This document shows, one piece after another, positions 5,830 to 8,593 of a stretch of 8,593 nt of DNA. Position numbers and translations under genes: made by a program. This DNA is from CBDDRG01 sp965232975 (lineage in GTDB: Bacteria > Pseudomonadota > Gammaproteobacteria > Pseudomonadales > Porticoccaceae). The DNA lies in the NCBI GenBank assembly GCA_965232975.1, contig CBDDRG010000035.1, positions 1 to 8,593 of the forward strand, given 5' to 3'. Every line of letters begins with the position of its first letter. The stretch's first letter is position 1. The notes under the pieces are model-generated. The model had not been told where the DNA came from. It did not search any database and saw only the letters and a program-made list of their open reading frames with translations.

Positions 5830-7686
5830 TCAGATCCAGAGCTTTTTCAGATTGCGGCCGCCAAAAATCAGGTTGGTCAGCGCGCGCGTACCCATGATCG
5901 CGGTGAACATGGATGTGGCGATACCAATGCACAGCGTCACCGCGAAGCCCTGCACGGGGCCGGTGCCGACCGCGTACAGGATGATGCCGACGATCAACGT
6001 GGTCAGGTTGGCGTCGAGAATGGACACGTTGGCGCGGTCGTAGCCGGCATTGATCGCGGCCTGGATCGACATGCCGTTCTTGATCTCCTCGCGGATGCGC
6101 GAGTAGATCAGCACGTTGGCATCCACCGCCATGCCCATGGTGAGCACGATGCCGGCGATGCCGGGCAGCGTCAGCGTTGCCTCGATCAACGACATCGCCG
6201 CCACCAACAACACCAGGTTCATCATCAGCGCGAGATTGGCGAACACGCCGAATACGCGGTAGTAGCCCACCATGAACACCACCACCAGCGCGACGCCGAT
6301 CACCATCGAGCGGATGCCGCTGGCGATATTCTGTGCGCCCAGCGACGGCCCGATGGTGCGCTCCTCGACGAAATACATGGGCGCCGCCAGCGCGCCCGCG
6401 CGCAGCAGCAGCGCGAGTTCGGACGATTCCTGCGGACTGCTGAGCCCGGTGATGCGAAAGCGCACACCGAGCGCGCTCTGTATCGTGGCGAGACTGATGA
6501 TTTTCTTGTCTTCGTAATTGACCGTCACCGTCTCCGGCACGCCGGCGGCATTGGTGCGGGTCTGCACCCGGGCCCTGGATTCGATGAACAGCACGCCCAG
6601 GCGGCGCCCGACATTCTTCCGCGTCGCCCGGCTCATGGCCTCGCCGCCGGGGCCGTCCAGCGTGATATCGACCTGCGGCATGCCGTTTTCATCGAACGCG
6701 GCGTTGGCGTTGGTCACGCGATCGCCGCTGATGACCACCTTGCGCTCCAGCCAGGCATCCGCCGTGCGCGCCGTGGGATCGCGGAACTGGAACTGCTCGC
6801 GCCCACCCAGGGTGTCGGCCTGGGCCTCCAGACGAAACTCCAAATTGGCGGTTTTGCCGATGATGCGCTTGGCGTCGGCGGTATCCTGCACCCCCGGCAG
6901 CTCGACGATGATGCGGTCGCGGCCCTGGCGCTGCACGATGGGTTCCGACACGCCCAGTTCATTGACCCGGTTGCGCAGCGTGGTCAGATTCTGGCCGACC
7001 GCATAGTCTTCGCGCTCTTTGACCAAGGGGTCGGGCAGACTGATGTTGAGCTGATACTGGCCGCCGTCCTGCCCGCGCTCCATGAGCAGATCGGGAAATT
7101 TTTCCTTGACCACCGCAGCGGCCCGTTCGCGCATCTCCGCCTCGGCAAAGTCCGCGACCAGCGCGCGGCCATCGACAATGCGCAGGCCCCTGTAGCGGGC
7201 GCCCTGCTCGCGCCAGGCCTCCTTCAGTTGCGCGAGCCGGCTTTCCAATTCCTGCGCCACCACCTTGGCGGTGTCCACTTCCAGCAGAAAATGCACGCCG
7301 CCGCTGAGATCGAGGCCCAGTTTCATGGGCTTGGCGCCAATATTGACCAGCCACTCGGGCGTGGTGTCGGCAAGGTTCAACGCCACCACGTAATCGGGAC
7401 CCAGCGCCTCCTGGATCAGGCGTTGCGCGGCTAGCTGCTGATCCAGTTTGCGCACCCGGATCAATGCCCCGCGGCCTTCAAGCTGCGCACCGAACGTGTC
7501 CACACCGGCCGCGGCCAAGGCGGCGACCGCCTTGTCCAGCGCCGCCTGATCGACGCCGCTCGCGCCGCTCTGCGCGGAGATCTGTACCGCTGGGTCGGGC
7601 GCGTAGAGGTTGGGAAGGGCGTAGACAAAAGCGAGAACGGCGATGACCAGGATGAACAGGTATTTCCACAGGGGATAGCGATTCAT
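5830..7686 (-). CDS. secD: Protein translocase subunit SecD
   Basis: This is the larger subunit of the SecDF export motor. Its 618 residues compare with 615 in E. coli. The N-terminus MNRYPLWKYL is nearly the E. coli one and fixes the start. Helix 1 is at about 8-24. The motif LGLDLSGGVHFLLEVD (123-138) opens the large periplasmic P1 region, which continues to about 440 and includes RNRVNELGVSEP (238-249) and RIIVELPGV (258-266). The C-terminal helices run from about 455 to 607, with GMAVDANVLIYSRIREE at 518-534. Asp522 corresponds to the proton-pathway Asp519 of E. coli. The family is complete and shows no damage. There is no recognisable Shine-Dalgarno just upstream of the ATG. It is followed at two bases by secF and preceded by tgt after 77 bp. 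The yajC gene usually found at that junction is missing. Confidence 0.98.
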   Translation of the reverse strand: MNRYPLWKYLFILVIAVLAFVYALPNLYAPDPAVQISAQSGASGVDQAALDKAVAALAAAGVDTFGAQLEGRGALIRVRKLDQQLAAQRLIQEALGPDYVVALNLADTTPEWLVNIGAKPMKLGLDLSGGVHFLLEVDTAKVVAQELESRLAQLKEAWREQGARYRGLRIVDGRALVADFAEAEMRERAAAVVKEKFPDLLMERGQDGGQYQLNISLPDPLVKEREDYAVGQNLTTLRNRVNELGVSEPIVQRQGRDRIIVELPGVQDTADAKRIIGKTANLEFRLEAQADTLGGREQFQFRDPTARTADAWLERKVVISGDRVTNANAAFDENGMPQVDITLDGPGGEAMSRATRKNVGRRLGVLFIESRARVQTRTNAAGVPETVTVNYEDKKIISLATIQSALGVRFRITGLSSPQESSELALLLRAGALAAPMYFVEERTIGPSLGAQNIASGIRSMVIGVALVVVFMVGYYRVFGVFANLALMMNLVLLVAAMSLIEATLTLPGIAGIVLTMGMAVDANVLIYSRIREEIKNGMSIQAAINAGYDRANVSILDANLTTLIVGIILYAVGTGPVQGFAVTLCIGIATSMFTAIMGTRALTNLIFGGRNLKKLWI

Positions 7687-7721
7687 GGAGTCGGTCGAGT
7701 CCGTCCCGTTAAAAGCGGGGG

Positions 7722-7751
7722 ATTATAGGTGAATTGCCCGCCCCGAGCGAA
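7722..7751 (-). promoter_or_regulatory. Candidate promoter for secD-secF
   Basis: A perfect TATAAT lies at 7727-7722 on the minus strand. The best -35 is TTCGCT (7751-7746, three of six matches) at an 18-bp spacing. Transcription would start near 7715 and give a leader of about 29 nt. It starts 13 bp past the tgt stop, so secDF may be transcribed on its own as well as from tgt. The -10 is convincing and the -35 is not. Confidence 0.5.
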
Positions 7752-7763
7752 ACCGCCCCAGGC

Positions 7764-8593
7764 TCAGCTACAGCTGTCTTCACCGCCACCAACGGCGACA
7801 ATGCCGGCCGAAAAATCGGCCAGCCGACCGGCCGCGATGGCGGCGCGAATCCCGGCCATCAGCGCCTGAAAATAATGCAGGTTGTGAATGGTGTTGAGCT
7901 GGGCACCGAGCATTTCGCCGCACTTGTCGAGATGGTGCAGATAGGCCCGGCTGAACTCGGTGCAGGTGTAGCAGCTGCAAGCCGGATCGAGTGGCCCGGT
8001 ATCGCTGCGGTGGCGGGCGTTGCGAATCTTGATGACGCCTTCGCTGGTGAACAGATGGCCATTGCGGGCATTGCGGGTCGGCAATACACAATCGAAAAGG
8101 TCGATACCCCGGCGCACCGCGGCAACGATGTCGTCCGGCTTGCCGACGCCCATCAGATAGCGTGGCTGGGCTGCGGGCATCCGCGGTCCCAATTGATCCA
8201 GTACTTGCAACATCTCGCCCTTGGACTCGCCAACCGATAATCCACCGATCGCGTAGCCGTCGAAGCCAATAGCGGTGAGCCCCGCGAGCGACTCCGCGCG
8301 CAAGCGGTGGTACATGCCGCCCTGCACGATGCCGAACAGCGCGGCGGGGCTGCCGCCGTGGGCAGCCTTGCTGCGCGCGGCCCAGCGCAGCGACAACTCC
8401 ATGGACGTGCGTGCGGCCTCTTGAGTGGCCGGATAGGGCGTGCATTCATCGAATACCATGACCACATCGGCGCCCAGTTCGCGCTGCACGCGAATCGAGG
8501 TTTCGGGGTCGAGAAACACGGGGCTGCCGTCGATCGGCGAACGAAAGGCGACGCCGGCCTCGGTGATCTTGCGCAGCTCGCCGAGGCTGAACA
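7764..8593 (-). CDS. tgt: Queuine/preQ1 tRNA-guanine transglycosylase (3' part)
   Basis: Bacterial Tgt exchanges guanine 34 of tRNAs with GUN anticodons for preQ1 in queuosine synthesis. The gene runs off the window. About 275 C-terminal residues are visible of an expected 370 or so, and the reading frame is open to the edge (FSLGELRKITEAGVAFRSPI, then DGSPVFLDPE). Visible landmarks are DECTPYP, the substrate-pocket segments GIVQGG and AIGGLSVGE, and YLMGVGKPDDI. In FDCVLPTRNARNGHLF, the Asp (codon 8091-8093) is the catalytic nucleophile. The zinc ligands are three Cys in CSCYTC (codons at 7977, 7971 and 7962) and His in NTIHN (7884-7886). The other active-site Asp lies beyond the edge. The C-terminus ends in a short Gly-rich, Cys-containing tail (VGGGEDSCS) unlike the E. 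coli end. It is upstream of secD on the same strand. Confidence 0.97.
   Translation of the reverse strand, partial: FSLGELRKITEAGVAFRSPIDGSPVFLDPETSIRVQRELGADVVMVFDECTPYPATQEAARTSMELSLRWAARSKAAHGGSPAALFGIVQGGMYHRLRAESLAGLTAIGFDGYAIGGLSVGESKGEMLQVLDQLGPRMPAAQPRYLMGVGKPDDIVAAVRRGIDLFDCVLPTRNARNGHLFTSEGVIKIRNARHRSDTGPLDPACSCYTCTEFSRAYLHHLDKCGEMLGAQLNTIHNLHYFQALMAGIRAAIAAGRLADFSAGIVAVGGGEDSCS

Noticed and set aside
5828..5932. 35-codon upstream extension of secF
   Set aside because: It lies wholly within the secD 3' end and is unlike any SecF N-terminus. The ATG two bases after the secD stop is the natural coupled start.

Overview
The window looks like chromosomal core DNA of a GC-rich gammaproteobacterium. 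The L21, L27, PriA, SecD, SecF and Tgt proteins all resemble their Escherichia coli and Pseudomonas counterparts closely, and tgt followed by secD and secF is the usual gammaproteobacterial order. No species can be named from the sequence alone. I see no RNA gene, CRISPR array, insertion sequence, prophage or defence system.

Layout by position. A strong intrinsic terminator (34-55, minus) closes the rplU-rpmA unit. rpmA (78-335) and rplU (419-733) run on the minus strand, with rplU upstream. A 182-bp region (734-915) then separates rplU from the divergent priA (916-3168, plus). priA converges, with only 38 bp between stop codons, on a DHA2-type MFS drug/proton antiporter gene (3207-4814, minus). 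Upstream of that gene on the same strand lie secF (4904-5827), secD (5830-7686) and the 3' part of tgt (7764 to beyond 8593).

Together: rplU and rpmA supply two 50S subunit proteins. PriA restarts collapsed replication forks. SecD and SecF form the proton-driven accessory complex of the Sec translocon. Tgt inserts the queuosine precursor preQ1 into tRNA wobble positions. The efflux gene is the only accessory-type gene and appears to be separately controlled.

Points worth a second look: the usual yajC gene is absent between tgt and secD, and a near-consensus promoter sits in the 77-bp gap instead. A perfect 11-bp inverted repeat straddles the start of the efflux gene. The efflux pump has Asn where DHA2 pumps usually carry an acidic residue in the first membrane helix. 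The rplU leader can form two mutually exclusive GC-rich hairpins. I did not find a convincing previously undescribed system.
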